DNA of 64,000 nt from Variovorax sp. V93 (GCF_041154485.1 NZ_AP028670.1:558001-622000); one strand, 5' to 3'. Numbered from the stretch's first letter, positions 53,221-62,196 are shown. Notes: generated by a model from the sequence alone, not told the origin. Program-made: numbers and translations.

Positions 53221-54036
53221 ATGGCCGCTTCACTGTCACTGCCCCCTGAAATCATCCCGCAGCTGTCGCAGGCGCGCACCGTGCTCGAGCGCCACCTGGC
53301 CGGCACGCTCCAGGCCATCCACCTGTTCGGCTCCGCCGTCGATGGAGGGCTCAAGCCGCACAGCGACATCGACCTGATGGTGACCGTGGGCGCCCCGCTG
53401 GCCGCATCGGTCCGGCAAGCACTGATGATGGACCTGCTGTCGGTCTCGGGCAGCCCCGGCGCCGGCGCAGCATGGCGTCCGCTCGAAGTCACGCTCGTCG
53501 TCCGGGGCGAGGTCGTGCCCTGGCGCTATCCGCCGCTGCGCGAACTGCAGTTCGGCGAATGGCTGCGCGAGGAACTGCAGGCCGGCATCGTGGAGCCCGC
53601 CATGCCCGACCATGACCTTGCGATCCTGCTCGGCAAGCTCAGGCAGCACAGCATCTGCCTGCTCGGCCCTCCCGCGGACGAACTGTTCGACGCGGTGCCG
53701 CGCGCCGATTTCACGCGCTCGCTGCTGGATACCGTGGCGCAGTGGAACGACGCGCCGGACTGGCAGGGCGACGAGCGCAATGTGGTGCTGGCGCTCGCGC
53801 GCATCTGGTTCAGTGCAAGCACCGGCGAGATCGCGCCCAAGGATGCCGCAGCCGCATGGGCGCTGAAGCGCCTGCCGGGCGAGCATCGGCCCGTGCTGGC
53901 GAGTGCGCATGCGGCTTACCTGGGCCGTGCGCCGGACAACTTGGCCGATCGTCCTACCCAGGTCGCGGCGTTCGTGCGCTACACCAAGGCACTGATCGTG
54001 GACATGGTCTGCGCAGGCCCTGCGCCCGCGCGGTGA
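53221..54036 (+). CDS. aadA: AadA-like aminoglycoside 3''-O-nucleotidyltransferase
   Basis: A 271 aa protein that follows the AadA (ANT(3'')-I) pattern closely: HLFGSAVDGGLKPHSDIDLMV with catalytic Asp49 and Asp51, a Glu in PLEVTLV (Glu89), WRYPPLRELQFGEW, and PDWQGDERNVVLALARIW. Enzymes of this family adenylylate streptomycin and spectinomycin. All catalytic residues known from AadA are present. It stands alone with no integron or attC-like sequence seen, so it looks like a chromosomal intrinsic resistance gene. The drug range is inferred. Confidence 0.85.
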   Translation: MAASLSLPPEIIPQLSQARTVLERHLAGTLQAIHLFGSAVDGGLKPHSDIDLMVTVGAPLAASVRQALMMDLLSVSGSPGAGAAWRPLEVTLVVRGEVVPWRYPPLRELQFGEWLREELQAGIVEPAMPDHDLAILLGKLRQHSICLLGPPADELFDAVPRADFTRSLLDTVAQWNDAPDWQGDERNVVLALARIWFSASTGEIAPKDAAAAWALKRLPGEHRPVLASAHAAYLGRAPDNLADRPTQVAAFVRYTKALIVDMVCAGPAPAR

Positions 54037-54099
54037 GCCATTGCGCCGATCGCATCTCAACAGACTTTCCTCCAGGCACGACGAAAAGGAGAGACACGG

Positions 54100-54960
54100 A
54101 TGTACGTCATCATGGGTGGCACAGGACACGTAGGCTCGGCGGTCGCGCAGGCACTGCTCGACCGCGGCGAACCAGTGACGATCGTCACGCGCGACGCGAA
54201 GCGCGCCGGCGCATGGCGCACAAAGGGCGCCGAGATCGCCGAGGCCAACGTCGAAGACGTGGCGTCGCTGCGTGCGGCGTTGCAGCGCGGTCGCCGCGCC
54301 TTCCTGCTCAATCCATCCGCGGACACGTCGGCGGACACCGACACCATCGAGCGGCGCACGGTCGCCAACATCCTGTCTGCGCTGGAGGGCTCGGGGCTGC
54401 AGAAGGTGGTGGCGGAATCGACCGGCGGCGCGCAGCCCGGCGAGCGCATCGGCGACCTGAGCGTGCTGTGGGAACTCGAAGAGGGCCTGCGCCGCCAATC
54501 CATTCCGGCAGCCATCAACCGTGCGGCCTACTACATGAGCAACTGGGACGGACTGCTCGACGCCGTGCGCAGCACGAGCAGGCTGCCCACGATGTACGAC
54601 CCCGGCCTTGCCATTCCCATGGCCGCGCCGCACGACCTCGGCGAGATCGCGGCCCGCAGGCTGGTGTCCCCGCTCGACGACGTCGGCATCCGCTACGTGG
54701 AGGGCCCGCGGCGCTATACCTCGGCCGACGTGGCGAAGGCGTTCTCGCAAGCGCTCGGCCGGCCGGTGGAGCTCGACGTCACGCCGCGCGACCAGTGGAA
54801 GGCGGCGTACCGCGCCCTCGGCTTTTCAGAAGCGGCCGCAGACTCGTATGCGCGAATGGCCGCGGTGAGCGTCGACAGCGGCTTCGACATGCCAGCCGAT
54901 GCCCTGCGCGGCTCGACGACGCTCGAGGCCTATATCCGCGGCCTGGTGGCGCGATCCTGA
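54100..54960 (+). CDS. NmrA-like NAD(P)-binding protein
   Basis: A 286 aa atypical short-chain-type protein: YVIMGGTGHVGSAVAQALLDRG (residues 2-23) is the Rossmann start, followed by the NmrA-like central region. It lacks an evident YxxxK catalytic pair, typical of NmrA proteins, which sense NAD(P) redox state or act as weak reductases. AAAGGAGAG precedes the ATG. It lies between aadA and phoD with no clear link to either. Confidence 0.85.
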   Translation: MYVIMGGTGHVGSAVAQALLDRGEPVTIVTRDAKRAGAWRTKGAEIAEANVEDVASLRAALQRGRRAFLLNPSADTSADTDTIERRTVANILSALEGSGLQKVVAESTGGAQPGERIGDLSVLWELEEGLRRQSIPAAINRAAYYMSNWDGLLDAVRSTSRLPTMYDPGLAIPMAAPHDLGEIAARRLVSPLDDVGIRYVEGPRRYTSADVAKAFSQALGRPVELDVTPRDQWKAAYRALGFSEAAADSYARMAAVSVDSGFDMPADALRGSTTLEAYIRGLVARS

Positions 54961-54987
54961 CGGTGGCGCACCACCAACCACCCATGT

Positions 54988-56784
54988 TCAGGCAGCGAGC
55001 ACCTGCAGGTTGCCCGCGCCCGGCAGCGCGCGCAGCGTGGCGGCGAGCCGCACCGAATAGTCGCGGCTGAACACCGTGCTGACCTCGATGTAGTCACAGC
55101 GCGCCTCGGCCGTCGTGAGCGTCAGCACGACATAGCCGCGCTTGCCGGTCTCGGCATAGCGCAGGTCGTCGACCATGCGCCGGAAGCCGTCGGCCAGCAG
55201 GTCGTTGGCGATCAGCGGCAGCGCCCGCTCGAAGCCCGGCGACGACACCGACGAGGTGCCGAACTCCACGCCGACCCGCTGCCCGGTGTTGTCGGTGAGG
55301 TTCCCGGCCCATGAATTGTGCGTGTCGCCGGCCAGCGAGATCAGGTTCTTGCCCTGGTTGCGCGCCATGGCCAGCACCGCGTCGCGCGCGGCCGGATAGC
55401 CGTCCCACGCGTCCAGGTTGTAGGGCACCTTCTGCTGCGTGACCAGGGCCCGCTGGCTGTCGCTGCGCGCGGCGTCCGGAAGCGCCAGCGCCGCCAGGTA
55501 GGCGGTCAATGTCTCGAGGCTGAAGTCGGTCGCGATGCTCAGGGGAATGGCCATGCGCATCATGAGCACCTGCTGGCCGAGCACCTGCCAGGTGCAGGGC
55601 GATGCAGACATGCGCTGCGACAGCCAGTCCACCTGCGGCTGGCCCATCAGCTGCCGCGTCGGCGCCGACGCTTCCCCGGCCAGGTACTGCTCGAGCGTGA
55701 CCTGCTTGTCGCGGCCGATCAGCCGGGTGTCGAGCATGTGCATCGAAGCCAGCGTGCCGAAGTCGAAGGAGCGGTAGATCCGCAGCGGGTTGGCGGGGTC
55801 GAGCAGCCGCGTCGGCAGCCACTCGTGGTAGGCCTGCACGGCGGCCGCGCGCCGTGCGGCAAAGCTGCCCTCGGTCGCTTCGTCATGGTTCTCGGCGCCG
55901 CCGGACCACGCGTCGTCAGCCACGTCGTGGTCGTCCCACACCGCGATCATCGGCAGCCGCGCATTGAGGGCCCGCAGGTCCGCGTCGGTGCGGTACTGCG
56001 CATGGCGCAGGCGGTAGTCGGTGAGCGTCAGGATCTCGTGGTCGGGGTTCGACTCGCGGTCGATGGCGATGGCGAGCTGCGACGCATAGCCCACGCGGCC
56101 GTACTCGTAGATGTAGTCGCCCAGGTGCAGCACCACGTCGATGTCGGTGCGCCTGGCGATGTCGGCATACACGTTGAAGTAGCCGCTCGGGAAGTTGGAG
56201 CACGACACCACCGCCAGCCTCGCCTGCGATACCCCGCCCACCGGCAACGTGCGCGTGCGGCCGATCGGCGAGTGGTCGTTGCCCATGGAGAAGCGATAGA
56301 AATAGGTGCTGGCCGGCTGAAGCCCCGCGGCGTCCACCTTGACCGTGTAGTCGCGCTCGGGGCCGGTGCTCGCGGTGCCGCGCGCGACGATGATGCCGAA
56401 GCGCTCGTCGCTGGCCACCTCCCAGTCGACATTGAGCGTGCCCGGCGCAGGCGCCGTCACGCGGGTCCAGAGGATCACGCGGTCGGACAACGGATCGCCG
56501 CTCGCGATGCCGTGCTTGAACACCGAGTCCGAACCCTCGGGCGGGCTTCCGCCCCCACCTCCCCCGCCGCCGATGCCGCCGCCGAAGCCACCACCCCCTC
56601 CGCCACCGCCGCCGCCACAGGCGCTCAGGCCGATGCCGCTGCCCGAGAACATCGCGAACAGCACGGCGCTGCGCAGCAGCGAGCGCCGGGTGGCGCCGGT
56701 CAGGGCTTGCGGGGGATCGCTGTCCTCGTCATGGAAGGCATGGCTTGTCTCGCCGTTGTTCTTCTTCTCGTCGTGGGTGCGCAT
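54988..56784 (-). CDS. phoD: PhoD-family alkaline phosphatase/phosphodiesterase, Tat lipoprotein with poly-Gly linker
   Basis: A 598 aa metallophosphatase. Residues 33-56 form a twin-arginine signal (TRRSLLRS) ending in a lipobox (LSAC, Cys56), so the protein is probably Tat-exported and lipid-anchored. Residues 57-79 are almost only Gly, a flexible linker. The catalytic core reads HLGDYIYEYG, WDDHDVADDAW and LAGDTHNSW, which bind the Fe/Ca centre in PhoD. It releases phosphate from organic esters. AGGAGA precedes the ATG at 56784. Confidence 0.9.
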   Translation of the reverse strand: MRTHDEKKNNGETSHAFHDEDSDPPQALTGATRRSLLRSAVLFAMFSGSGIGLSACGGGGGGGGGGFGGGIGGGGGGGGSPPEGSDSVFKHGIASGDPLSDRVILWTRVTAPAPGTLNVDWEVASDERFGIIVARGTASTGPERDYTVKVDAAGLQPASTYFYRFSMGNDHSPIGRTRTLPVGGVSQARLAVVSCSNFPSGYFNVYADIARRTDIDVVLHLGDYIYEYGRVGYASQLAIAIDRESNPDHEILTLTDYRLRHAQYRTDADLRALNARLPMIAVWDDHDVADDAWSGGAENHDEATEGSFAARRAAAVQAYHEWLPTRLLDPANPLRIYRSFDFGTLASMHMLDTRLIGRDKQVTLEQYLAGEASAPTRQLMGQPQVDWLSQRMSASPCTWQVLGQQVLMMRMAIPLSIATDFSLETLTAYLAALALPDAARSDSQRALVTQQKVPYNLDAWDGYPAARDAVLAMARNQGKNLISLAGDTHNSWAGNLTDNTGQRVGVEFGTSSVSSPGFERALPLIANDLLADGFRRMVDDLRYAETGKRGYVVLTLTTAEARCDYIEVSTVFSRDYSVRLAATLRALPGAGNLQVLAA

Positions 56785-56927
56785 GGCTGTCTCCTGATCC
56801 GCCGACGGCAAGACGCACGGCACGCCTCGGTCCCCGTTCGACGTCGGCGCCATTTGAATGTGAAGCCCTTGGTTTTCAACGTAGGCTGCCACCGATGCGC
56901 GCGTCAGCCGGGAGCGCACGGGCACCC

Positions 56928-57521
56928 TCAGTTCAACGTGTCGAAGAGCCTGAAGATCCACGACAGCTGGTAGACCAGCGTGGCCGCCACGAAGACGGTG
57001 TGAAAGCGCTGGCTGGCTGTCCTGGCCGCCACGATGCACAGCGTCACGAGAATGGGCGTGCGGATCAGGTATTCCAGCGCAAAGCGGGCGAAGTGCGCCT
57101 CGCCCTTGATCAGCGTGTCGACCACGTCGAGCAGGTAGGTCGCGCCCAGCAGGCCGAAGAACCAGGCGCGCCGGGCATAGAAATAGTCTTCATAGCTCGC
57201 GTAGTCGCGCATGCTGTCCGGAAAGAGCAGCGCGCACAGCAGGAACAGCACGATCGCGTAGCTCACGATGAAGGCATAGGTGCCGAAGGTCCAGCTCTCG
57301 ATCTGATAGAGGCCGAACTCCCACCACCAGAAATGCACCAGCGCCAGCAGGACCGAAGCCACCCAGGCAAGGTGCACCGCATAGAGCCGGTACTGCGCCG
57401 GGTGTTGCACGATGCGCGCCACGCCCGACAAGAGCCGCGTGACGCCAAGGCCGATCACCATGCCCATGACGATGCGGATGTGCGGGAAGATGTCGTGGGC
57501 GGAGATGGCTTGTTGCTGCAT
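56928..57521 (-). CDS. Hypothetical multi-pass membrane protein
   Basis: A 197 aa protein with about five to six hydrophobic segments: VMGMVIGLGVTRLLSGVA, LAWVASVLLALVHFWWW, AFIVSYAIVLFLLCALLF, FFGLLGATYLLDVV and ILVTLCIVAA. It has no recognised family. It lies about 140 bases upstream of phoD on the same strand and might share its promoter region, but no functional link is visible. Confidence 0.72.
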   Translation of the reverse strand: MQQQAISAHDIFPHIRIVMGMVIGLGVTRLLSGVARIVQHPAQYRLYAVHLAWVASVLLALVHFWWWEFGLYQIESWTFGTYAFIVSYAIVLFLLCALLFPDSMRDYASYEDYFYARRAWFFGLLGATYLLDVVDTLIKGEAHFARFALEYLIRTPILVTLCIVAARTASQRFHTVFVAATLVYQLSWIFRLFDTLN

Positions 57522-57731
57522 TCGGGGGCTTCATGGTGTTGGGACGGTGCCAAGGGATGGCCGGACTGCCCATGCCACGCTACAACACCTGGAGGTGCGG
57601 CTCAGCGCAAGACCCTGCTGCGACCGGGCGTTTTGCGCCCATGGCATGGCGCATTCCCGGCCGCGAACGCCTTCTATGCCTGGGCCATTCCCCGCATCAA
57701 TGTGAGCAGGGCATGTACGAGGTCTTTTTCG
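57522..57731. other. Intergenic sequence upstream of the SDR relic, nothing recognised
   Basis: About 210 bases with no supported gene. Together with the relic, the space 57522-58049 looks like degraded coding DNA between a membrane protein and the toxin-antitoxin module. Confidence 0.4.
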
Positions 57732-57919
57732 GTCGAGATCCTGATCAACAACGCGGGCCATGCTGCAACTGGACATCGCGCGCCTGACGGTCATGACGCG
57801 GACCAGTGGTGCGGGCGGGAATCCGTGCGCTGCACGCCGGACGCGCCAGTGTGGTTCCGGGCTTCAACAACAAGGCTGCCGTTGCGATGGTGGGGGCAAC
57901 ACCGCGATGGCTGCACTAG
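57732..57919 (+). pseudogene. Relic of a short-chain dehydrogenase/reductase gene
   Basis: Three SDR landmarks appear in order but in different frames. VEILINNAG at 57732-57758 is the NNAG motif. MLQLDIARLTVMTR from 57760 is the following helix. IRALHAGRASVVPGFNNK, running to a TAG at 57917-57919, is the conserved SDR C-terminus. The catalytic YxxxK segment and roughly 90 residues are missing. This fits a gene destroyed by large deletions and frameshifts, lying directly before the XRE/AbiEii module. Confidence 0.6.
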
Positions 57920-58049
57920 GCCGTCTTTGCGCGCGTCACCAGGGCCGCCGCGGGCCGTCATCGACGCCACAACACGTGAGGCGAACTGCGCCGGAAGCCC
58001 TGTCTCCGATTGGCATTTATCGAATGCGACAGGCATCCTTCCATGCTTT

Positions 58050-58100
58050 ATGTCTCTCATTATGGACAAACCTCCTGGTTTTGTCTAATATGAGATACAT
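58050..58100. promoter_or_regulatory. Long imperfect palindrome, operator of the XRE/AbiEii module
   Basis: Two 21-base arms (58050-58070 and 58080-58100) match at 17 of 21 positions as an inverted repeat around a 9-base spacer, ending only 2 bases before the XRE start codon. It encloses the promoter, so the XRE protein, alone or with the toxin, can repress its own operon. Confidence 0.7.
58063..58091 (+). promoter_or_regulatory. Sigma-70-like promoter of the XRE/AbiEii module
   Basis: TGGACA at 58063-58068 and TAATAT at 58086-58091 are 17 bases apart, one of the best promoter matches in the window. Transcription would begin about 58098, only some 5 bases before the ATG at 58103, so the mRNA is nearly leaderless. 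There is no clear ribosome site. Confidence 0.55.
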
Positions 58101-58102
58101 AT

Positions 58103-58573
58103 ATGCCTTCTGGAGCCCCGCCTCTCACCCCCGCGGCCGATCGCCGCCTCGCAACATTCGGCCGGCGCATCCATGCTCGCCGCAAGGCCCTGAAGGTCAG
58201 CGCCACCACGGCGGCGGAGGCTGCAGGCGTGTCCCGCATGACGCTGCATCGCATCGAACGCGGCGAGCCCTCGGTCACGATGGGGGCCTACATGAATGCA
58301 ATCGCAGCGCTGGGCCTGGATGTCGACGTGGTCCCGTCAACACAATCCGCACAGCCGGCGCCGATTCCTGGCGGCGTTCGTATCGCCGACTACCCCCAAC
58401 TGCGCCGACTCGCCTGGCAGCTGGCACCGGGCACCGAGCTCACGCCCGAAGAGGCGTGGGCCACCTACGAACGCAACTGGCGCCATGTCGATGCATCGAT
58501 GCTCGATGCGCGAGAGCGGCAATTGCTCAATGAACTGGCACGCGCATTAGGCAGGAAGCCGCTGCATGTTTGA
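58103..58573 (+). CDS. XRE family regulator, antitoxin of an AbiEii-type module
   Basis: A 156 aa protein with an XRE helix-turn-helix at about residues 20-72 (FGRRIHARRKALKVSATTAAEAAGVSRMTLHRIERGEPSVTMG), then a linker and an acidic C-terminal domain (LTPEEAWATYERNWRHVD) that may neutralise the toxin. Its end overlaps the nucleotidyltransferase start by 8 bases. It lies behind a promoter embedded in a long palindrome, as expected of a self-repressing antitoxin. It replaces the AbiEi-type winged helix antitoxin of classical AbiE systems. Confidence 0.83.
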   Translation: MPSGAPPLTPAADRRLATFGRRIHARRKALKVSATTAAEAAGVSRMTLHRIERGEPSVTMGAYMNAIAALGLDVDVVPSTQSAQPAPIPGGVRIADYPQLRRLAWQLAPGTELTPEEAWATYERNWRHVDASMLDARERQLLNELARALGRKPLHV

Positions 58574-59300
58574 ACGCCCACACCATCAGCGGGTCGCCGA
58601 GGCACTTGCAGCGCTCGACGCCGACTTGCTCGCCGAGAACCGCTGCCTGTTCGGCGGCGGCACGGCCATCGCGCTTCGCTACGGCGAGTACCGCGAGTCG
58701 ATGGACATCGACTTCCTCGTTTCCAACATCGAAGGCTACAGACAGCTGCGCCAGCTGTTGACCAGCGACCAGGGCCTGAGCGCGCTGGCCCGCAAGGGCG
58801 CGAAGATCCAACAGACTGGCGAACTTCGTGCCGATCAATATGGCATCCGATCGACGGTGCGTGTGGGCGGCATCGACATCAAGTTCGAGATCGTGCTCGA
58901 AGCACGCATCGAACTCGATGTGCCGGGCAAGGAAGACCGCGTCGGCGACATTGCGACGCTCACCGTACTGGACATGGCCGCAAGCAAGCTGCTCGCGAAC
59001 TCGGATCGCTGGGCCGACGACAGCGTCTTCAGCCGTGACGTGATCGACCTGGCCATGATGCACCCCGGTTCCGCACTGCTGCGCCGCGCGGCAACCAAGG
59101 CCAGACAAGCCTACGGCAACAGCATCGACAGCGATTTGGCAAAGGCAGTCAACGCACTGCTGACACGCCAAGGACGCATGGACCGCTGCATGGAGGTGCT
59201 GCAGATGATCCCGGCCGTGACGCCCGCGCTGCTTCGCCAGCGCATCAAGGCTTTACTGCCTCGAGTCCCAGGCGCCAAAGGCAAAGCCCCCACCCCCTGA
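58566..59300 (+). CDS. AbiEii/AbiGii-type nucleotidyltransferase toxin (DUF1814)
   Basis: A 244 aa nucleotidyltransferase. GGGTAIALRYGEYRESMDIDFLVS (residues 30-53) is the catalytic loop with Asp47 and Asp49, and KLLANSDRWADDSVFSRDVIDLAM is the conserved DUF1814 helix. Relatives transfer nucleotides to tRNA or other targets and stop growth, and some protect against phages. It overlaps the antitoxin gene, so both are made together. Target unknown. AbiE-like phage defence is a family property and not shown here. Confidence 0.85.
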   Translation: MFERPHHQRVAEALAALDADLLAENRCLFGGGTAIALRYGEYRESMDIDFLVSNIEGYRQLRQLLTSDQGLSALARKGAKIQQTGELRADQYGIRSTVRVGGIDIKFEIVLEARIELDVPGKEDRVGDIATLTVLDMAASKLLANSDRWADDSVFSRDVIDLAMMHPGSALLRRAATKARQAYGNSIDSDLAKAVNALLTRQGRMDRCMEVLQMIPAVTPALLRQRIKALLPRVPGAKGKAPTP

Positions 59301-59317
59301 CAGCAGGCCCCGCCCAC

Positions 59318-61186
59318 TCAAAGAAACCCAATGGATAGCCAAGGAATCGCCGCCACCGCAATCGTCCCCACCAGCAGCGCGACCATGTAGCCCGCGATCG
59401 GCCGGATGCCCGCGTCGGGATGCACGCGCCCGATCGCGCAGGCCGCGTAGTAGCCCACGCCCAGCGGCGGCGCGAACAGGCCGAGCCCCATCGACAGCAC
59501 CACCACCATGGCGTAGTGCACCTCGTGGATGCCCAGCTGGCGCGCGATCGGGAACAGCAGCGGGCCGAACAGCACGATGGCCGGAATGCCCTCGAGCACA
59601 CTGCCCAGCACTGCGAAGATGACCAGCGACACCGCCAGGAACATCGGTGCGCCGCCGGGCAGCCCCGTCATCGCTTCGGCCAGCAGGCGCGAGAAGCCCG
59701 ACTGCGTGAGGCCCCAGGCCATGGCCGTCGCTGTGCCGATGATCAGCAGGATGGCGCCCGACAGCGACGCCGTCGCGACGAGCATCGGCCCCAGCCGCTT
59801 CCAGTCGAACTGCCGGTACACGACGAGCCCCGCGACCACGGCGTACATGATGCCGATGGTCGAGACCTCGGTCGCGGTGGCCACGCCTTCGACCACCGCC
59901 GCGCGGATCACGAACGGCAGCGCCAGCGCCGGCAGCGCCACGACGGCCAGCCGGCCGACCTCGCGCCAAGGCGTGCGCACGACCTCGCGCAGGTCCTCGC
60001 CGCGGCAGCGGAAGTACACGACCACGCACAGCATCAGGCCCAGCACCACGGCCGGCAGCAGGCCGCCCGTGAACAGCGCGGCGATCGACACCCCCGTGAC
60101 CGAGCCGATGGTGATCAGCACCAGGCTGGGCGGCACCGTCTCGGTCTGCGCGCCGGTCGCGGCCAGTAGCGCGACGAGATCGCCTTCGCTGGCGCCGCGC
60201 TGCTTCATCTCGGGAAACAGGGCCGGCGCCACCGCCGCCATGTCGGCCGCCTTGGAGCCCGAGATGCCCGACACGAGGTACATCGCGCCCACCAGCACGT
60301 ACGACAGCCCGCCCTTCACATGCCCCAGCAGGCCCGCGAGAAACGCGACCATCGCCTTGGCCATGCCGGTCATCTCGATCAGCAGGCCGAGGAACACGAA
60401 CAGCGGCACCGCGAGCAGGATCAGGTGCGACATGCCCTCGTCCATGCGCCCCACGATCACCGGCAGCGCCGTGTCGGTGGCCAGCGCGAGGTAGCCGAAG
60501 GTGCCGAGGCCGAACGAAAAGGCAATGGGAATGCCCGCGAGCACGCCCGCCAGCACCACGCCGACGAAGAACACCAGCAGGTTCAGCCGCCCGAGCTCCT
60601 GGAACACCGAGCGGCCGAGCGTGAACGCCGCGATCAGCGTGGCGACGATGACCACCGCCTTGGCCGTGACCCGCCACTCCACGTCGCGCAGCAGCCTGAG
60701 CACCGCGAACAAACCCATCAGGCCTATGCCCACCGGCAGCGCCGCGGCCCGCCACGCATTCGAGATGTTCAGCGCGGGCGTGGTGATGAAGCGCTCCTCG
60801 GACGCGTACTCCCAGGCCGGCCATGCCACCATCGCCAGGAACGCGAGCGAAGCGCACAGCGCCAGGGCGTCGAACAGCGGACGCCGCGACGGCGGCTGCA
60901 TCGAGACCAGCGCCGTCATGCGCATGTGCTCGCCGCGCCGCAGCGCGACCACCGCGCCGAGCATCGCGAGCCAGATGAACAGGATCGACGCGAGCTCGTC
61001 GGACCAGACCAGCGGGCTGTGGAACACGAAGCGCGCGAGCACGCCCGCGAGCAGCACCGCCACGTCGGCCAGCACCAGGCCGCCGGCCGCAATGTCGACC
61101 AGCGCCCCGAGCCGGCGCTCGATGGCCCACAGCCGGGGCGTGTCCACGCGCGTGCCGGCCGCCAGGCCGAGGGCCGGCCCGCTCAT
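59318..61186 (-). CDS. TRAP transporter fused permease (DctQM)
   Basis: A 622 aa membrane protein. Residues about 20-180 are the small DctQ subunit (VLLAGVLARFVFHSPLVWSDELASILFIWLAMLGAVVALRRGEHMRM), and about 190-622 the large DctM subunit (GIPIAFSFGLGTFGYLALA, VSGISGSKAADMAAVAPALFPEM, APPLGVGYYAACAIG). The fusion is common in TRAP systems. The ATG overlaps the receptor stop by 4 bases. It imports an acid using the sodium or proton gradient. Confidence 0.92.
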   Translation of the reverse strand: MSGPALGLAAGTRVDTPRLWAIERRLGALVDIAAGGLVLADVAVLLAGVLARFVFHSPLVWSDELASILFIWLAMLGAVVALRRGEHMRMTALVSMQPPSRRPLFDALALCASLAFLAMVAWPAWEYASEERFITTPALNISNAWRAAALPVGIGLMGLFAVLRLLRDVEWRVTAKAVVIVATLIAAFTLGRSVFQELGRLNLLVFFVGVVLAGVLAGIPIAFSFGLGTFGYLALATDTALPVIVGRMDEGMSHLILLAVPLFVFLGLLIEMTGMAKAMVAFLAGLLGHVKGGLSYVLVGAMYLVSGISGSKAADMAAVAPALFPEMKQRGASEGDLVALLAATGAQTETVPPSLVLITIGSVTGVSIAALFTGGLLPAVVLGLMLCVVVYFRCRGEDLREVVRTPWREVGRLAVVALPALALPFVIRAAVVEGVATATEVSTIGIMYAVVAGLVVYRQFDWKRLGPMLVATASLSGAILLIIGTATAMAWGLTQSGFSRLLAEAMTGLPGGAPMFLAVSLVIFAVLGSVLEGIPAIVLFGPLLFPIARQLGIHEVHYAMVVVLSMGLGLFAPPLGVGYYAACAIGRVHPDAGIRPIAGYMVALLVGTIAVAAIPWLSIGFL

Positions 61187-62196
61187 GCAAGCTTGCCCGC
61201 GCTGCGCTCGAGCAGCGCCCAGGCCTCGTCGCCGTACTTGGCCTTCCACTCGCCGTAGAAGCCGGCCTTGCGCAGCTGGTCGCGGAAGGCGGCCGCGCCG
61301 GGCTGGTTGAAGGCCATGCCCTTGGCGGCCAGCTCCTTCTGCAGCCCGGCGTTGAGTTCGGCCACGTCGGCGCGCTCCTTCATGCCGGCCGCGTCGATGT
61401 GCCGGGCCACCACGGTGCGCAGATCGGCGGGCAGCTTTTCCCAGGCGCGCCGGTTGGCCAGGAACCAGAAGCCGTCCCACATGTGGTTGCTCAGCGAGCA
61501 GTACTTCTGCACCTCGTAGAGCTTGGCCGTCGCGATGATGGCCAGCGGGTTCTCCTGCCCGTCGACGATCTTCGTCTGCAGCGCCGAATAGACCTCGGCA
61601 AAGTTGATGGAGGTGGGCGCGGCGTCGAGCGCCTTGAACATCGAGGTCCACAGCGGCGACACCGGCACGCGGATCTTGAAGCCCTTCATGTCCTGCGGCG
61701 CGGCAATGGCGCGGCTCGACGAGGTGATCTGGCGGAAGCCGTTGTCCCAGATCTTCTCCATCGGAACGATGTTGGCCTTGGCGATCTGCTGGCGGATGTG
61801 GGCGCCGAGTTCGCCATCCATCGCCTTCCACACGCTCGCATAGTCGTTGAAGGCAAAGCCCACGCCGCTGATCGATGCGGACGGCACGAGCGTGGAAAGG
61901 ATCAGCCCCGACAGCGTGAAGAACTCCACGCCGCCCGAGCGCAGCTGGCTCAGCATGTCGGTGTCGGAGCCCAGCTGGTTGCTCGGGAAGATCTGGATGT
62001 CGACGCGGCCGCCGGTCTCGGCGCGGATGGCGTCGGCCATCTCCTTGGCGCGGATGTTGAGCGGATGCGTGACCGGCAGGTTGTTCGCGTACTTGTAGTT
62101 GAACTCGGCCTTCTGCGCGAAGGCCCGGTGCATGGGAACGGCGAGGCTGGCGGCCAGTGCCGTCGAGCGCAGCACGGTGCGGCGGGAAATGCTCAT
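61183..62196 (-). CDS. TRAP transporter substrate-binding protein (DctP)
   Basis: A 337 aa periplasmic receptor. A signal sequence with a twin-arginine start (SRRTVLRS, residues 4-11) runs to AFAQ near residue 28, so Tat export is possible. FNYKYANNLPVTHPLNIRAKEMADAIRAETGGRVDIQIFPSNQLGSDTDM is the DctP start and the substrate Arg region is near FKIRVPVSPLW. It delivers a carboxylate to the fused permease. It lies in an operon with acyl-CoA ligase and thiolase, so the ligand may be an aromatic or fatty acid. Confidence 0.92.
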   Translation of the reverse strand: MSISRRTVLRSTALAASLAVPMHRAFAQKAEFNYKYANNLPVTHPLNIRAKEMADAIRAETGGRVDIQIFPSNQLGSDTDMLSQLRSGGVEFFTLSGLILSTLVPSASISGVGFAFNDYASVWKAMDGELGAHIRQQIAKANIVPMEKIWDNGFRQITSSSRAIAAPQDMKGFKIRVPVSPLWTSMFKALDAAPTSINFAEVYSALQTKIVDGQENPLAIIATAKLYEVQKYCSLSNHMWDGFWFLANRRAWEKLPADLRTVVARHIDAAGMKERADVAELNAGLQKELAAKGMAFNQPGAAAFRDQLRKAGFYGEWKAKYGDEAWALLERSAGKLA

